Origin: Reyranella sp. CPCC 100927
Lineage (GTDB): Bacteria > Pseudomonadota > Alphaproteobacteria > Reyranellales > Reyranellaceae
Direction: 5' to 3'
Assembly: GCF_007859315.1 (NCBI RefSeq)
Contig: NZ_VOHA01000007.1
Location: forward strand, 62,001-126,000
Length of the DNA stretch: 64,000 nucleotides
Part shown: piece after piece, positions 35,884 to 45,024 of the stretch
Layout of the letters: every line of letters starts with the position of its first letter
How positions within the stretch are numbered: the stretch's first letter is position 1
Notes under the pieces: generated by a model
Seen by the model: the letters and a program-made list of their open reading frames with translations, nothing else
The model's database searches: none
Told to the model about the DNA's origin: nothing
Position numbers and translations under genes: made by a program

Positions 35884-35908
35884 ACGCCCACCCGCCGCGG
35901 CTGGGCGT
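35884..35908 (+). terminator. weak terminator after the H1-like gene
   Basis: A 7-base stem (35884-35890 with 35902-35908) has an 11-base loop and is followed by TTTC. It lies 13 bases after the stop. Confidence 0.4.
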
Positions 35909-36149
35909 TTCATACGGCATACGGACGGGACGTCTCCATCGTCCTGCGTGACGCAAAGGCTCTGCGGTCGCTGGCTGCGGGTGGTGCCGATGATCGGCGC
36001 CACGGTTGCTCGCCATGGCAGGGCCTTTCGCCGCGCAAGAGTGGCGTGGGACGAGACCGTGTAGCAGCCCGATCCGCGCTGCGGAGCAAGCCTCTTGCCT
36101 TGCGATTGCAGATGGTTACGGTGCGATAGCATCCACTTGCCGAGCGCCC

Positions 36150-37757
36150 ATGTCCGTTTTCAGGTCCTCCCTCGACACCCGTTCCACCGCCTTCAAGGAT
36201 AACGTCGCCGCCATGCAGGGGCGCGTCGACGAACTTCGGGCCAAGGTGGAGGAGGTGCGGCGTGGCGGCGGTGAGGCGGCCCGCGAGCGCCATATCAAGC
36301 GTGGCAAGCTGCTGCCGCGCGAGCGCGTACGGACGCTGCTCGACCCGGGCGCGCCGTTTCTCGAGCTTTCCCAGCTCGCCGCCTATGAGATGTACGACAA
36401 CGCCGCGCCGTCGGCGGGGGTGATCACCGGCGTCGGCCGGGTGTCCGGCGTCGAATGCGTCATCGTGTGCAACGATGCCACGGTGAAGGGCGGCACCTAT
36501 TACGCGATGACGGTCAAAAAGCACCTGCGGGCGCAGGAGATTGCGCTGCAGAATCGCCTGCCGTGCATCTATCTGGTCGACTCCGGCGGCGCCAACCTGC
36601 CGGAATGGCCCGACGTCTTCCCGGACCGGGACCATTTCGGCCGCATCTTCTACAACCAGGCCAACCTCAGCGCGCAGGGCATCCCGCAGATCGCAGTGGT
36701 GATGGGCAGCTGCACCGCGGGCGGCGCCTACGTGCCGGCCATGAGCGACGAGACCGTGATCGTGCGCCGCCAGGGGACGATCTTCCTGGGCGGTCCGCCG
36801 CTGGTGAAGGCGGCCACCGGCGAAGTGGTGAGCGCCGAGGATCTCGGCGGCGCCGACGTGCACGCCCGGACCTCAGGCGTGGCCGACCACTATGCGCTGG
36901 ACGACACCCACGCGCTGGGCATCGCGCGTCGCATCGTGGCCAACCTCAACTGGCGCAAGCAGCCGACCCTGCTGGTGCAGGCGCCGCGCGCGCCGCTCTA
37001 TCCGACCGAGGAGCTCTACGGCATCATCCCGACCGATCCGCGCATTCCCTATGATGTGCGCGAGGTCATCGCGCGTCTGGTCGACGGCAGCGAACTCGAC
37101 GAGTTCAAGCAGCTCTACGGCACCACCCTGGTGTGCGGCTTCGCCCACATCCATGGCTATCCCGTCGGCATCGTGGCCAACAACGGCATCCTCTTCAGCG
37201 AGTCGGCGCTGAAGGCGGCGCATTTCATCGAGCTGTGCGGCCAGCGCGGCATTCCGCTTCTGTTCCTGCAGAACATCACCGGCTTCATGGTCGGGCGTAA
37301 ATACGAGGCCGGCGGCATCGCCAAGGATGGCGCCAAGATGGTGACCGCCGTGGCGACCGTGCAGGTGCCGAAATTCACGGTCGTGATCGGCGGCAGCTAC
37401 GGGGCCGGCAACTATGGCATGTGCGGCCGTGCCTACAGCCCGCGCTTCCTGTGGATGTGGCCGACCGGCAAGGTGGCCTTGATGGGCAGCGAGCAGGCGG
37501 CCAGCGTGCTGGCCACCGTGCGCCGCGACAATATCGAGGCCAAGGGCGGCGCCTGGCCGGCCGACGAGGAAGAGGCTTTCAAGAAGCCGATCCGCGATCA
37601 GTTCGACGACCAGAGCCGGCCGTATTTCGCCACCGCCCGCCTGTGGGACGACGGCATCCTCGACCCGCTCGATACCCGCATGACCCTGGGACTGGCCATG
37701 TCGGCCACGCTCAACCAGCCGATCGGCCCGACCCGGTTCGGCGTGTTCCGCATGTAG
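36150..37757 (+). CDS. acyl-CoA carboxylase beta subunit, methylcrotonyl-CoA carboxylase type
   Basis: 535-residue carboxyltransferase subunit, the usual length of MccB. Diagnostic features are the [13 protein letters not shown] and [16 protein letters not shown] segments, [14 protein letters not shown], and the C-terminal [22 protein letters not shown] (shortened). It transfers carboxyl groups from biotin to 3-methylcrotonyl-CoA in leucine catabolism, or to geranyl-CoA or a similar substrate. The ATG at 36150 gives the canonical N-terminus and length. The biotin carboxylase alpha subunit is not in the window. HMG-CoA lyase of the same pathway lies 5 kb upstream. Confidence 0.92.
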   Translation: MSVFRSSLDTRSTAFKDNVAAMQGRVDELRAKVEEVRRGGGEAARERHIKRGKLLPRERVRTLLDPGAPFLELSQLAAYEMYDNAAPSAGVITGVGRVSGVECVIVCNDATVKGGTYYAMTVKKHLRAQEIALQNRLPCIYLVDSGGANLPEWPDVFPDRDHFGRIFYNQANLSAQGIPQIAVVMGSCTAGGAYVPAMSDETVIVRRQGTIFLGGPPLVKAATGEVVSAEDLGGADVHARTSGVADHYALDDTHALGIARRIVANLNWRKQPTLLVQAPRAPLYPTEELYGIIPTDPRIPYDVREVIARLVDGSELDEFKQLYGTTLVCGFAHIHGYPVGIVANNGILFSESALKAAHFIELCGQRGIPLLFLQNITGFMVGRKYEAGGIAKDGAKMVTAVATVQVPKFTVVIGGSYGAGNYGMCGRAYSPRFLWMWPTGKVALMGSEQAASVLATVRRDNIEAKGGAWPADEEEAFKKPIRDQFDDQSRPYFATARLWDDGILDPLDTRMTLGLAMSATLNQPIGPTRFGVFRM

Positions 37758-37759
37758 TA

Positions 37760-37780
37760 CCTCCCCGCGCCGTGGGGAGG
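37760..37780. terminator. 7-bp hairpin after the carboxylase gene
   Basis: CCTCCCC and GGGGAGG surround a 7-base loop immediately after the stop. The right arm also supplies the purine-rich ribosome site for the next gene, so the hairpin may regulate its translation and not terminate transcription. Confidence 0.4.
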
Positions 37781-37792
37781 AAGGCAACTGAA

Positions 37793-38341
37793 ATGCCCAA
37801 GCCGCGAACACTAAAAGCCGCGACGCCCGCCGTCACGATCAAGGTCCAGCGCAAGGCGGCCCGCAAGGACCTGCAGTTCGTGTGGCGGGGGCTGCGTCGC
37901 TTCAATCGCCAGGCCCTCGGCGGCAACCAGCGATACGCCCACTTCCTGGTCGAGGCGCGTTCGCCGCGCGGTGCGCTGCTGGGTGGGCTGCAGGGCATGG
38001 TCTATTACGAGTGGCTGTTCATCGCCAACTTCTTCCTGTCCGAGCGCATCCGCGGCGGCGGCGTCGGGGCCAGGCTGATCGCTGAAGCCGAGCGGCATGC
38101 CCTGAGCCTGGGGTGCCACGGTGTCTGGCTCGATACCTTCGGCTGGCAGGCGCGGCCATTCTACGAGAAGCAGGGCTACCGCGCGTTCGGCGGCCTGCCC
38201 GATTATCCCACCGGCCATAGCCGGTGGTTCATGATGAAGCGACTGCGTCCAACCCCGGCGAAGGCTACAAATCCGCCCCGACGGCCTGCGACACCGACGA
38301 AAACCCGTCGCGCTTCAGCAGGGCGGCCAGCTCGGTCTTGA
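37793..38341 (+). CDS. GNAT family acetyltransferase
   Basis: 182-residue acetyltransferase-fold protein. The acetyl-CoA loop is FFLSERIRGGGVGARLIAEAE (Q/RxxGxG/A variant), and YEKQGYRAFGG is the usual final strand. It follows the carboxylase gene by 35 bases, with GGAGGAAGG upstream. The last 30 residues are a basic Pro/Thr/Lys/Arg-rich tail that overlaps the 3' end of convergent pyrD by 77 bases; this tail looks like read-through beyond the original stop. The acetylated substrate is unknown. Confidence 0.75.
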   Translation: MPKPRTLKAATPAVTIKVQRKAARKDLQFVWRGLRRFNRQALGGNQRYAHFLVEARSPRGALLGGLQGMVYYEWLFIANFFLSERIRGGGVGARLIAEAERHALSLGCHGVWLDTFGWQARPFYEKQGYRAFGGLPDYPTGHSRWFMMKRLRPTPAKATNPPRRPATPTKTRRASAGRPARS

Positions 38342-39311
38342 TCGAGCGCACGAGGCCGGGGCCGTCGAACACCAGCGCCGAGTAGAGTTGCACGAGGGTG
38401 GCGCCGGCACGGATCTTGGCATAGGCATCGGCGCCGGTGGCGACACCGCCACAACCGATCAGCATCAGGCGGCCGCGCACCGTGCGGGCGGCGCGGCGCA
38501 GCACCGTCGTGGACAGGTCGAGCAAAGGCAGGCCGCTCAGCCCGCCGCCTTCGGTCCGGCGCGGGCTGCGCAGATCCGGCGGCCGCGACACCGTGGTGTT
38601 GCCCACGATCATGCCATCGACACCGGCTTCGAGCGCGGCGCCAGCTACGTCCTCGACATCGCCCTCCGACAGGTCGGGCGCGATCTTCACCAGCAGCGGC
38701 ACGTCGCTGTGCTGGCCGCGCGCCGCCAGGGCATCCTGCAGCAATCGCAATAGCTCCGCCCGGCCCTGCAGGTCGCGCAGGCCCGGCGTGTTGGGCGACG
38801 AGACATTGCACACCAGGTAGTCGGCCCACGGCGCCATGGCGGCGACGCAGGTCGCGTAGTCGGCCGCCCGGTCGGCACTGTCCTTGTTGGCCCCGACATT
38901 GACGCCGACCAACCCCACGCGCGGCCGTGCCTTCAGGCGTCGCAGCACGGCCTCCAGGCCCTCGCCGGGGAACCCCATCCGGTTGATCACGCCGCGGTCC
39001 TCGGCCAGGCGGAACAACCGCGGCCGCTCGTTGCCGGTCTGCGGGCGCGGCGTCACCGTGCCGATCTCAACGAAGCCGAAGCCGGTGCGCAGCATGGCAT
39101 CCGGCACCTCGGCATTCTTGTCGAAGCCGGCGGCCAGGCCGACCGGGTTGGGGAAGGGATGGCCCCACGCCGTCGTGGCCAGCACCGGGTCGTCGACGCC
39201 ACGGTCGGCCGGCACCAGGCCGATACGCAGGGCATTGATGGCAAGCCGGTGCGCGCTTTCTGCATCGACGCGCGCCAGCAGGGGATCAACAAGACGATAC
39301 CAACCGCTCAT
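38265..39311 (-). CDS. pyrD: dihydroorotate dehydrogenase (quinone), class 2
   Basis: 348-residue FMN enzyme that oxidises dihydroorotate to orotate in pyrimidine synthesis and passes electrons to the membrane quinone. The class 2 N-terminal extension (LVDPLLARVDAESAHRLAI) and the catalytic serine in CNVSSPNTPGLR are clear, as are NPVGLAAGFDKN and the FMN-binding IGCGGVATG. Housekeeping gene. The C-terminal end overlaps the tail of the convergent GNAT gene. Confidence 0.95.
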   Translation of the reverse strand: MSGWYRLVDPLLARVDAESAHRLAINALRIGLVPADRGVDDPVLATTAWGHPFPNPVGLAAGFDKNAEVPDAMLRTGFGFVEIGTVTPRPQTGNERPRLFRLAEDRGVINRMGFPGEGLEAVLRRLKARPRVGLVGVNVGANKDSADRAADYATCVAAMAPWADYLVCNVSSPNTPGLRDLQGRAELLRLLQDALAARGQHSDVPLLVKIAPDLSEGDVEDVAGAALEAGVDGMIVGNTTVSRPPDLRSPRRTEGGGLSGLPLLDLSTTVLRRAARTVRGRLMLIGCGGVATGADAYAKIRAGATLVQLYSALVFDGPGLVRSIKTELAALLKRDGFSSVSQAVGADL

Positions 39312-39368
39312 GTCGATTGGTTAGCAGACGGCTTATGCGGGCGTCACGCGTTCTCTGCCGCTCCCGCG

Positions 39369-39944
39369 TCAGCGCCGGCGGCCGCGACGGTTATCACCGT
39401 CGTGCAGCGGGTTGCGCAGCGGAAAGAGTACCGGGAACAACTCGGTGAACATCTGGCGGAAGGCCGGATCATCGATGCTTGTTGCGCTGGTGCGCGCAAT
39501 GGCGCGGCTCATCAGGTCGTCCTTGCGGCAGAACGTGGCCGACACTTTCACCTCGCCGACCGCGACGGGCTCGAAGCGCGCCTTCTCGACGCCGCGGCAC
39601 TGGGTCTCGAACGCCAGGTTCCGTGCCGGCCCGAATACCAGCACCAGCCGATACGCGGGATCGGCATTGGCGCTCAGCGGCCCGGTGGTGAACTGCGCTG
39701 CCGGATGGGACGGACGCGCGCGCATCAGCACGGCCATCAGCGCCTGGTTGAACGCCTCCTGGCTCATCCCGGCGAACGGCACGCCACGCACCTCGACCAG
39801 GAACTCCCGTCCATCGGCGGCGGCGGAATACTCGCTGTGATAGTAGGGGCCCTCGACACCTTCGGATGTGATGACCGCGGCCGACGCGGGAAGCGTCGGC
39901 AGAGCGGACAACGCCAGTGCCAGGCCAATCGCAGTGCGCTTCAT
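39369..39944 (-). CDS. secreted protein, paralogue 1 of a tandem pair
   Basis: 191-residue protein with a cleavable signal peptide (TLPASAA). The mature part has AADGREFLVEVRGVPFAGM, FTTGPLSANADPAYRLVLVFGP, FCRKDDLMSRAIARTSATS and DDPAFRQMFTELFPVLFPLRNP. The same segments occur in the gene directly upstream (40053), so the two arose by tandem duplication. The pair of conserved cysteines (ETQCRG, TFCRKD) probably forms a disulfide. Function unknown. Confidence 0.75.
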   Translation of the reverse strand: MKRTAIGLALALSALPTLPASAAVITSEGVEGPYYHSEYSAAADGREFLVEVRGVPFAGMSQEAFNQALMAVLMRARPSHPAAQFTTGPLSANADPAYRLVLVFGPARNLAFETQCRGVEKARFEPVAVGEVKVSATFCRKDDLMSRAIARTSATSIDDPAFRQMFTELFPVLFPLRNPLHDGDNRRGRRR

Positions 39945-40052
39945 CGTGGTCTCCTCACCGACGTGCCATCGGCATGGACACGCCGCCGCCTATGGATATT
40001 CCGCGCCCGCCTGTTTGGTTTTACGTCGCCTGATCACAAATTGGGGACGTCG

Positions 40053-40616
40053 CTAGTCCCAGCTCTGCATCGGTCCTTCGATGAATGGATTGCGCGGCGG
40101 GAACATCACGGGGAACAGCTCGACGAACATCTGACGGAACGCCGGATCATCCACGCTCGTCGCGCCGGTACGGGCCACGGCCTTGCTCATCAGGTCGTCC
40201 TTGCGACAGAACGCGATCGAGACGCGGACCTGTCCTGCGGACGCCGGACCGGGCTGCACCGAGTCGAGTGCGCGGCATTGCGTTTCGTGCGCCAGGTTGC
40301 GCGGCGGATTGAACACCACCACCAGCCGATAGGCTGGCACCATGCCGGGTCCGCCGCGGCGGGTCGTGAAGTTGGCGGCCGGTCGCACGGGGCGGGCCGA
40401 GCGCATGACCGCCATCAGCGCCGGATCGAAGGTTTCCTGCGACATGCCGGCGAATGGCAGACCGCGCACTTCGACCAGGAAGTCGCGGCCGTCGGCGGCG
40501 GCCACGTATTCCTGGTAGCTGTAGGGCGACTCAGCACCGTCCGACGTGATGGTCGTGCCCTGCAGGGTGCACGCCGTCAGGATCGAGAAGGCGAGGGCGC
40601 CGATGAGCGGCCGCAT
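40053..40616 (-). CDS. lipoprotein, paralogue 2 of a tandem pair
   Basis: 187-residue homologue of the protein at 39369, with the same order of blocks (AADGRDFLVEVRGLPFAGM, FCRKDDLMSKAVARTGATS, DDPAFRQMFVELFPVMFPPRNP). It differs by having a lipobox, LTAC at residues 13-16, so it should be lipid-anchored at Cys16, while its neighbour is soluble. The start at 40616 is chosen to give this signal. The two genes are 108 bases apart. Function unknown. Confidence 0.75.
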   Translation of the reverse strand: MRPLIGALAFSILTACTLQGTTITSDGAESPYSYQEYVAAADGRDFLVEVRGLPFAGMSQETFDPALMAVMRSARPVRPAANFTTRRGGPGMVPAYRLVVVFNPPRNLAHETQCRALDSVQPGPASAGQVRVSIAFCRKDDLMSKAVARTGATSVDDPAFRQMFVELFPVMFPPRNPFIEGPMQSWD

Positions 40617-40717
40617 CGTGGACGCCCCCGCGCGAAGGTGCCGAGGTCTCACGCACTACGCTCCAGGTTAGAGCGGCATTCTGAGCGCAAACGCGGGCAT
40701 TGTCAAAATAAAAGCGA

Positions 40718-40740
40718 GCATTCATTCACAATATGAATGC
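40718..40740. promoter_or_regulatory. inverted repeat between divergent genes
   Basis: GCATTCAT and ATGAATGC flank a 7-base spacer. It lies in the 236-base gap between the divergent lipoprotein gene and the DUF6973-like gene and could be an operator or small hairpin. The gap is relatively A/T-rich around it. Confidence 0.4.
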
Positions 40741-40852
40741 CGTCCCGTGCTCGTTCGGTCCAGCCGCGCAGGCCATCTCATCCGTTTGGCGGAAGCACAG
40801 GCTCCGATCGCCCGGCAGAGTCCATTCGTAGACGCTACGAAGGGAGGCGGCC

Positions 40853-41377
40853 TTGGGTTTACCTGCAGCAGTCATCATCGGTATCGCGGGCGGATACGGC
40901 GCCCTGCAGATCCTGGAACGGATGTCAGGCCATTCGCTCACGTTGGCTGAGGAAGCCTACTACGCGACCCATCCGATGATCTTCCGTGACGTCGTCAACA
41001 CGGCCAAAACAGCGTACGCGCAGGAGGCGGAGTTCTTCGGAGAGAACAGCGACGACGACGAGGGGGACGCTTTCCGGCACTGCTATTGGAGCACGCTTCT
41101 CACCGGCAAGATCGGCGCGAAGGACTCGGGTTTCGTGACCTCTTTGCATGAAGAGATCGATGGAAATCCACCCGCACGCAAGGAGATGGACCTCTGGAAC
41201 AACGCCATCGGGCGCAACCAGATCAAGTGGTACATGAGTAACCAGTACAAGGTCGTTCAAACCTTGAAACACCTGGTCGAGGGCAGACTGAAAGTGATTC
41301 GACCCAACTCCGCCAAGCTCGCGCGGGCGAAGGAGGAGTTCGCTGCCCAGGGCCAGCGTTACTCTACGGACGCGTAA
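40853..41377 (+). CDS. DUF6973-like protein
   Basis: 174-residue protein whose central block DEGDAFRHCYWSTLLTGKIGAKDSGFVTSLHEEI and the following MDLWNNAIGR resemble the DUF6973 pattern (conserved DAFRH and MDLxNN), found in bacterial effector-like proteins. His in DAFRHCYW and HEE could bind metal. The TTG start is supported by GGGAGGCGG five bases upstream; the N-terminus LPAAVIIGIAGGYGALQ is hydrophobic and could be a signal or membrane anchor. It is isolated between unrelated genes, with no immunity gene evident. Confidence 0.55.
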   Translation: MGLPAAVIIGIAGGYGALQILERMSGHSLTLAEEAYYATHPMIFRDVVNTAKTAYAQEAEFFGENSDDDEGDAFRHCYWSTLLTGKIGAKDSGFVTSLHEEIDGNPPARKEMDLWNNAIGRNQIKWYMSNQYKVVQTLKHLVEGRLKVIRPNSAKLARAKEEFAAQGQRYSTDA

Positions 41378-41419
41378 GGCCACAGCGACCGGACGTCGGC
41401 CGAACAGGCCGCACAGTTG

Positions 41420-42847
41420 CTATCCAGGCCGCGCTTCCGCCTCAGCAGCCTGACGGATGGTTTCCCAGACCGTGGCAACATGCTCCGCCTCGGTCGCCAG
41501 GGCACCAATGGACACCCGTACCATCCAGCGTCCATCGATCACCGCCGGCGTCAGGTAGGCAGCACCGGACCGGTTGATCCGCTCGGCCCAGCCCAGCGTG
41601 TGGCGATCCAGGGCATCGCCGGTGACACCAGCCGGCTCATGGCGCAGGCAGACCGTCTGCAGGTGCACCGGGGCCAGGACGCGCCAGCCTGGCGTCGCGG
41701 AGACCTTGTCCGCCAGCCAGGCGGCATTGGCCATGTCGCGGCGCAGCCGCGCCTGCAGGCCCGCAACACCCTGCTCGCGGATGACGAACCATAGCTTCAG
41801 GGCGCGGAAGCGACGGCCCAGCGGGATACCCCAATCGCGCAGGCTCTTGACCTGCCCGTCCACCGACGTCTGCAGGAAGCTGGGGTTGGTCGACATCACC
41901 CGAATGAGGTGTTCGGGATCGCGCACGTAGTACAGCGAGCAGTCGAAGGGAACGCCCAGCCATTTGTGGGTATTGATCACCAGCGAGTCGGCGCCCTCGA
42001 TGCCGTCCCACATCCAGCGGCACTCGGGCAGGATCATCGCGCTGCCGGCCATCGCGGCGTCCACGTGCAGCCAGAGGCCATGCCGGCGCGTCACGTCGGC
42101 GATGCCGCGGATCGGGTCGATCGCGGTGGTGGCCGTGGTCCCGACGGTGGCCACGACGGCGCAGGGGCGGATGCCGGCGGCTAGATCCTCGCGGATGAGC
42201 GCCTCCAGCGCGTCGGGCCGCATGGCGTACGCATCGTCGATCGGCACCAGGCGCAGGTTGGCGCGCCCGAAGCCGGCCAGCAGCGCCGCCTTGTCGACCG
42301 AACTGTGGCTGTGGGCCGAGACGTAGATGGCCAGCGGCGCGGCTTCCGCCTGCAACCCGCCGCGCGAGAGCGCATAGCCGGTGGTCCGCTCACGCGCCGA
42401 GATCAGCGCCACCAGCGTACTGCTGGAGGCCGTGTCCTGGATGACGCCGCTCCAGTCCTCACCCAGGCCGACCATGCGGCGGACCCAGTCGGTCACCACT
42501 TCCTCGACCTCAGTCACGGCCGGGCTCGACTGCCACGCCAGGCCCAGGACACCCAGCCCGGTGCTGGCGAAGTCGCCCAGCACGCCGGCAAGCTCGGCGT
42601 TGCTGGGGAAGTAGCCGAAGAAGTGGGGATGCTGCCAATGCGACAGGCCGGGCAGCACGATGCGCTCCAGGTCGCCCAGCATGGCGTCCATCGGCTCGCC
42701 GTGATCCGGCGGCGCTGCCGGCAGCTGCTTCTTGATGTCGCCGGGCTGCACCGGCGACATCACGGGGCGCTGCTTCAGGCCGGTGTGATAGTCGGCGAGC
42801 CAGTCGATCAGCTGATGGCCGAAGCGGCGGAATTCCTCGGGTGTCAT
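41420..42847 (-). CDS. PLP-dependent amino acid decarboxylase (aromatic-L-amino-acid decarboxylase type)
   Basis: 475-residue group II decarboxylase. The PLP lysine is Lys295 (NTHKWLG), the aspartate binding the pyridine nitrogen is Asp263 (HVDAAMAGSA), and the stacking histidine is His181 (SHSSVDKA). The N-terminal FRRFGHQLIDWLADY and HPHFFGYFPSNAEL are typical of DOPA/tryptophan decarboxylases. It makes aromatic amines such as tryptamine or tyramine; specificity is unknown. It lies 50 bases upstream of parE on the map but downstream in transcription. Confidence 0.9.
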   Translation of the reverse strand: MTPEEFRRFGHQLIDWLADYHTGLKQRPVMSPVQPGDIKKQLPAAPPDHGEPMDAMLGDLERIVLPGLSHWQHPHFFGYFPSNAELAGVLGDFASTGLGVLGLAWQSSPAVTEVEEVVTDWVRRMVGLGEDWSGVIQDTASSSTLVALISARERTTGYALSRGGLQAEAAPLAIYVSAHSHSSVDKAALLAGFGRANLRLVPIDDAYAMRPDALEALIREDLAAGIRPCAVVATVGTTATTAIDPIRGIADVTRRHGLWLHVDAAMAGSAMILPECRWMWDGIEGADSLVINTHKWLGVPFDCSLYYVRDPEHLIRVMSTNPSFLQTSVDGQVKSLRDWGIPLGRRFRALKLWFVIREQGVAGLQARLRRDMANAAWLADKVSATPGWRVLAPVHLQTVCLRHEPAGVTGDALDRHTLGWAERINRSGAAYLTPAVIDGRWMVRVSIGALATEAEHVATVWETIRQAAEAEARPG

Positions 42848-42897
42848 TGCGTCGTCCCTCCGGGGCCCCGCGGCGCGGGCGGCGAGGGGCGTTCAGC

Positions 42898-44907
42898 TCA
42901 GACGTCCAGGTCCTGTGCGAACTTGGCGTTTTCCTGGATGAAAGCGAAGCGCTTCTCGGGCTTGCGGCCCATCAAATCCTCGACCAGGGTCGACGTGCGC
43001 ATGGCATCGCGGCGATCGTCTTCGGTGGCCGCCATCGGCACCGTCACGCGCAGCAGCGTACGGCGCTTGGGATCCATGGTCGTTTCTTTAAGTTGGACCG
43101 CAGGCATTTCGCCTAACCCCTTGAAGCGGCTGATTTCCACTTTGCCGTTGCCGGTGAAGGCCGTGCGCATCAGCTCGTCGCGATGGGCATCGTCGCGGGC
43201 ATACTCGATGCGGCCCCCACGCGAGAGCCGGTACAACGGGGGTTGAGAGAGAAAAAGATGACCATTTTCAATAAGTTGTGGCATTTCTCTATAGAAAAAT
43301 GTCATCAACAGGGAGGCGATGTGGGCACCGTCGACGTCGGCGTCGGTCATGATGATGACGCGCTCGTAGCGCAGCCGATCCTCGCTGTAGTGGCTGTTGG
43401 TGCCGCAGCCCAGCGCCTGGATCAGGTCTGAAATTTCCTGGTTTTCCCGCAGCTTGTCGGCCGAAGCGCTGGCGACGTTGAGGATCTTGCCGCGCAGCGG
43501 CAGGATGGCCTGGGTCTCGCGGTTGCGCGCCGATTTGGCCGAGCCGCCGGCCGAATCGCCCTCGACCAGGAAGATTTCGCTGTCGTCGCGCTTGGACGAA
43601 GCGCAGTCGGCGAGCTTGCCGGGCAGGCGCAGCTTGCGCGTGGCGGTCTTGCGCTGCTGCTCCTTGTCCTGCTTGCGCCGCGCGCGCTCCTCGGCGCGGG
43701 CGATGAAGTGCTCGAGCAGGACGTTGGCCGACTCCTTGTCGCCCGTCAGCCAATGGTCGAAGTTGTCGCCAACCAGTGACTCGACCAGGCGTGTCGCCTC
43801 GACGGTGACCAGCTTTTCCTTGGTCTGCCCCTGGAACTGCGGTTCGTGAATGAAGACGGAGACCAGTCCGGCCGATCCGTCCATGACGTCCTCGGCCGTG
43901 ACCTGCGCCGCCTTGCGGTTGTTCACCAGCTCGCCATAGCGCTTGAGCGAACGCACCAAAGAGCTGCGGAAACCGCTCTCGTGCGTGCCGCCCTCAGGGG
44001 TCGGCACGGTGTTGCAGTAGGATCGCAGGAAACCTTCCTCGTCCTGCGGCCACCAGATTGCCCACTCGACACGCGCTTCGTGGCCGTTGAGCTCGGTCTT
44101 GGCGGTGCCGGCGAACGGCGCTGGCGTCAGCGTCCCGCGCTGGCCGATCTCGGACTCCAGGTACTCGCGCAGGCCGCCGGCGAAGTGGAACGTATCCTCG
44201 GCAGGAACCGAGCCGTCCTTGGGCAACAGCGTCGGATCGCATTTCCAGCGAATCTCGACGCCGCCATAGAGATAGGATTTCGACCGCGCCGCGCGGTAGA
44301 GGCGTTCGGCCGAGAACTTGGCCGCGCCGAAGATCTGCGGGTCGGGACGGAACGTGATGGTCGTGCCGCGCCGGTTGGGGGCGGCGCCCAATGACTTCAG
44401 CTTGGTCGTCGGCTTGCCGCGCGAATAGCTCTGCGTCCAGGCCTCGCGGTCGCGCGCCACCTCGACGACCAACTCGTCCGACAGGGCATTCACGACCGAC
44501 GCACCGACACCATGCAGACCACCGGCAGTGGCGTAGCTCTTGCCGCTGAATTTGCCGCCCGAATGCAGCATCGTAAGGATCACCTCGAGCGCCGACAACT
44601 TGGGAAATTTGGGATGCGCATCGATCGGCATGCCGCGACCATTGTCGCGGATCAGGATCCGGTTGTCCGCCATCAGCTCGACGGTGATGGTATCGGCATG
44701 GCCTTCGACGGCCTCGTCCATGGCGTTATCCAGCACCTCGGCCACCAGATGGTGCATGGCCCGCTCGTCGGTGCCGCCGATATACATGCCGGGGCGCTTG
44801 CGGACGGGCTCGAGGCCTTCGAGGATCTCGATGTCCTTGGCCGAGTAGCCGTTGCTCTTGCCGTTGCGGTTGCCCGAGCGGTCGAACAGATCGTCGTTTT
44901 TTGCCAT
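42898..44907 (-). CDS. parE: DNA topoisomerase IV subunit B
   Basis: 669-residue ATPase subunit of topoisomerase IV, which unlinks daughter chromosomes. The GHKL site is AEVLDNAMDEAVEGH (Glu58, Asn61). The TOPRIM elements are LVEGDSAGGSAKSARNRETQ (shortened) and MTDADVDGAHI in the C-terminal half. It has the length and N-terminus (SAKDIEILEGLEPVRKRPGM) usual for alphaproteobacteria, distinguishing it from GyrB. The partner parC is outside the window. It is divergent from the thioesterase gene. Confidence 0.93.
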   Translation of the reverse strand: MAKNDDLFDRSGNRNGKSNGYSAKDIEILEGLEPVRKRPGMYIGGTDERAMHHLVAEVLDNAMDEAVEGHADTITVELMADNRILIRDNGRGMPIDAHPKFPKLSALEVILTMLHSGGKFSGKSYATAGGLHGVGASVVNALSDELVVEVARDREAWTQSYSRGKPTTKLKSLGAAPNRRGTTITFRPDPQIFGAAKFSAERLYRAARSKSYLYGGVEIRWKCDPTLLPKDGSVPAEDTFHFAGGLREYLESEIGQRGTLTPAPFAGTAKTELNGHEARVEWAIWWPQDEEGFLRSYCNTVPTPEGGTHESGFRSSLVRSLKRYGELVNNRKAAQVTAEDVMDGSAGLVSVFIHEPQFQGQTKEKLVTVEATRLVESLVGDNFDHWLTGDKESANVLLEHFIARAEERARRKQDKEQQRKTATRKLRLPGKLADCASSKRDDSEIFLVEGDSAGGSAKSARNRETQAILPLRGKILNVASASADKLRENQEISDLIQALGCGTNSHYSEDRLRYERVIIMTDADVDGAHIASLLMTFFYREMPQLIENGHLFLSQPPLYRLSRGGRIEYARDDAHRDELMRTAFTGNGKVEISRFKGLGEMPAVQLKETTMDPKRRTLLRVTVPMAATEDDRRDAMRTSTLVEDLMGRKPEKRFAFIQENAKFAQDLDV

Positions 44908-45024
44908 GTTCTTGTCCGAATCATTGCAACGACCGCCGAGGAGGGGACCCGGGTGGCCGCACAGTCATTGGTATGGTAGGAAACCCCGATAAAAGCAACC
45001 ACATCAGGGTCAGGCTTCCCCCCA

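Noticed and set aside
39159-40736. A 525-codon open frame on the plus strand
   Set aside because: It runs antisense through pyrD and both secreted paralogues. The duplicated genes produce repeated antisense sequence that imitates an internal repeat.
40853-41377. DUF6973-like gene as part of a toxin-immunity or secretion locus
   Set aside because: There is no adjacent immunity-like gene, no secretion component and no delivery domain, so only a tentative family assignment is kept.
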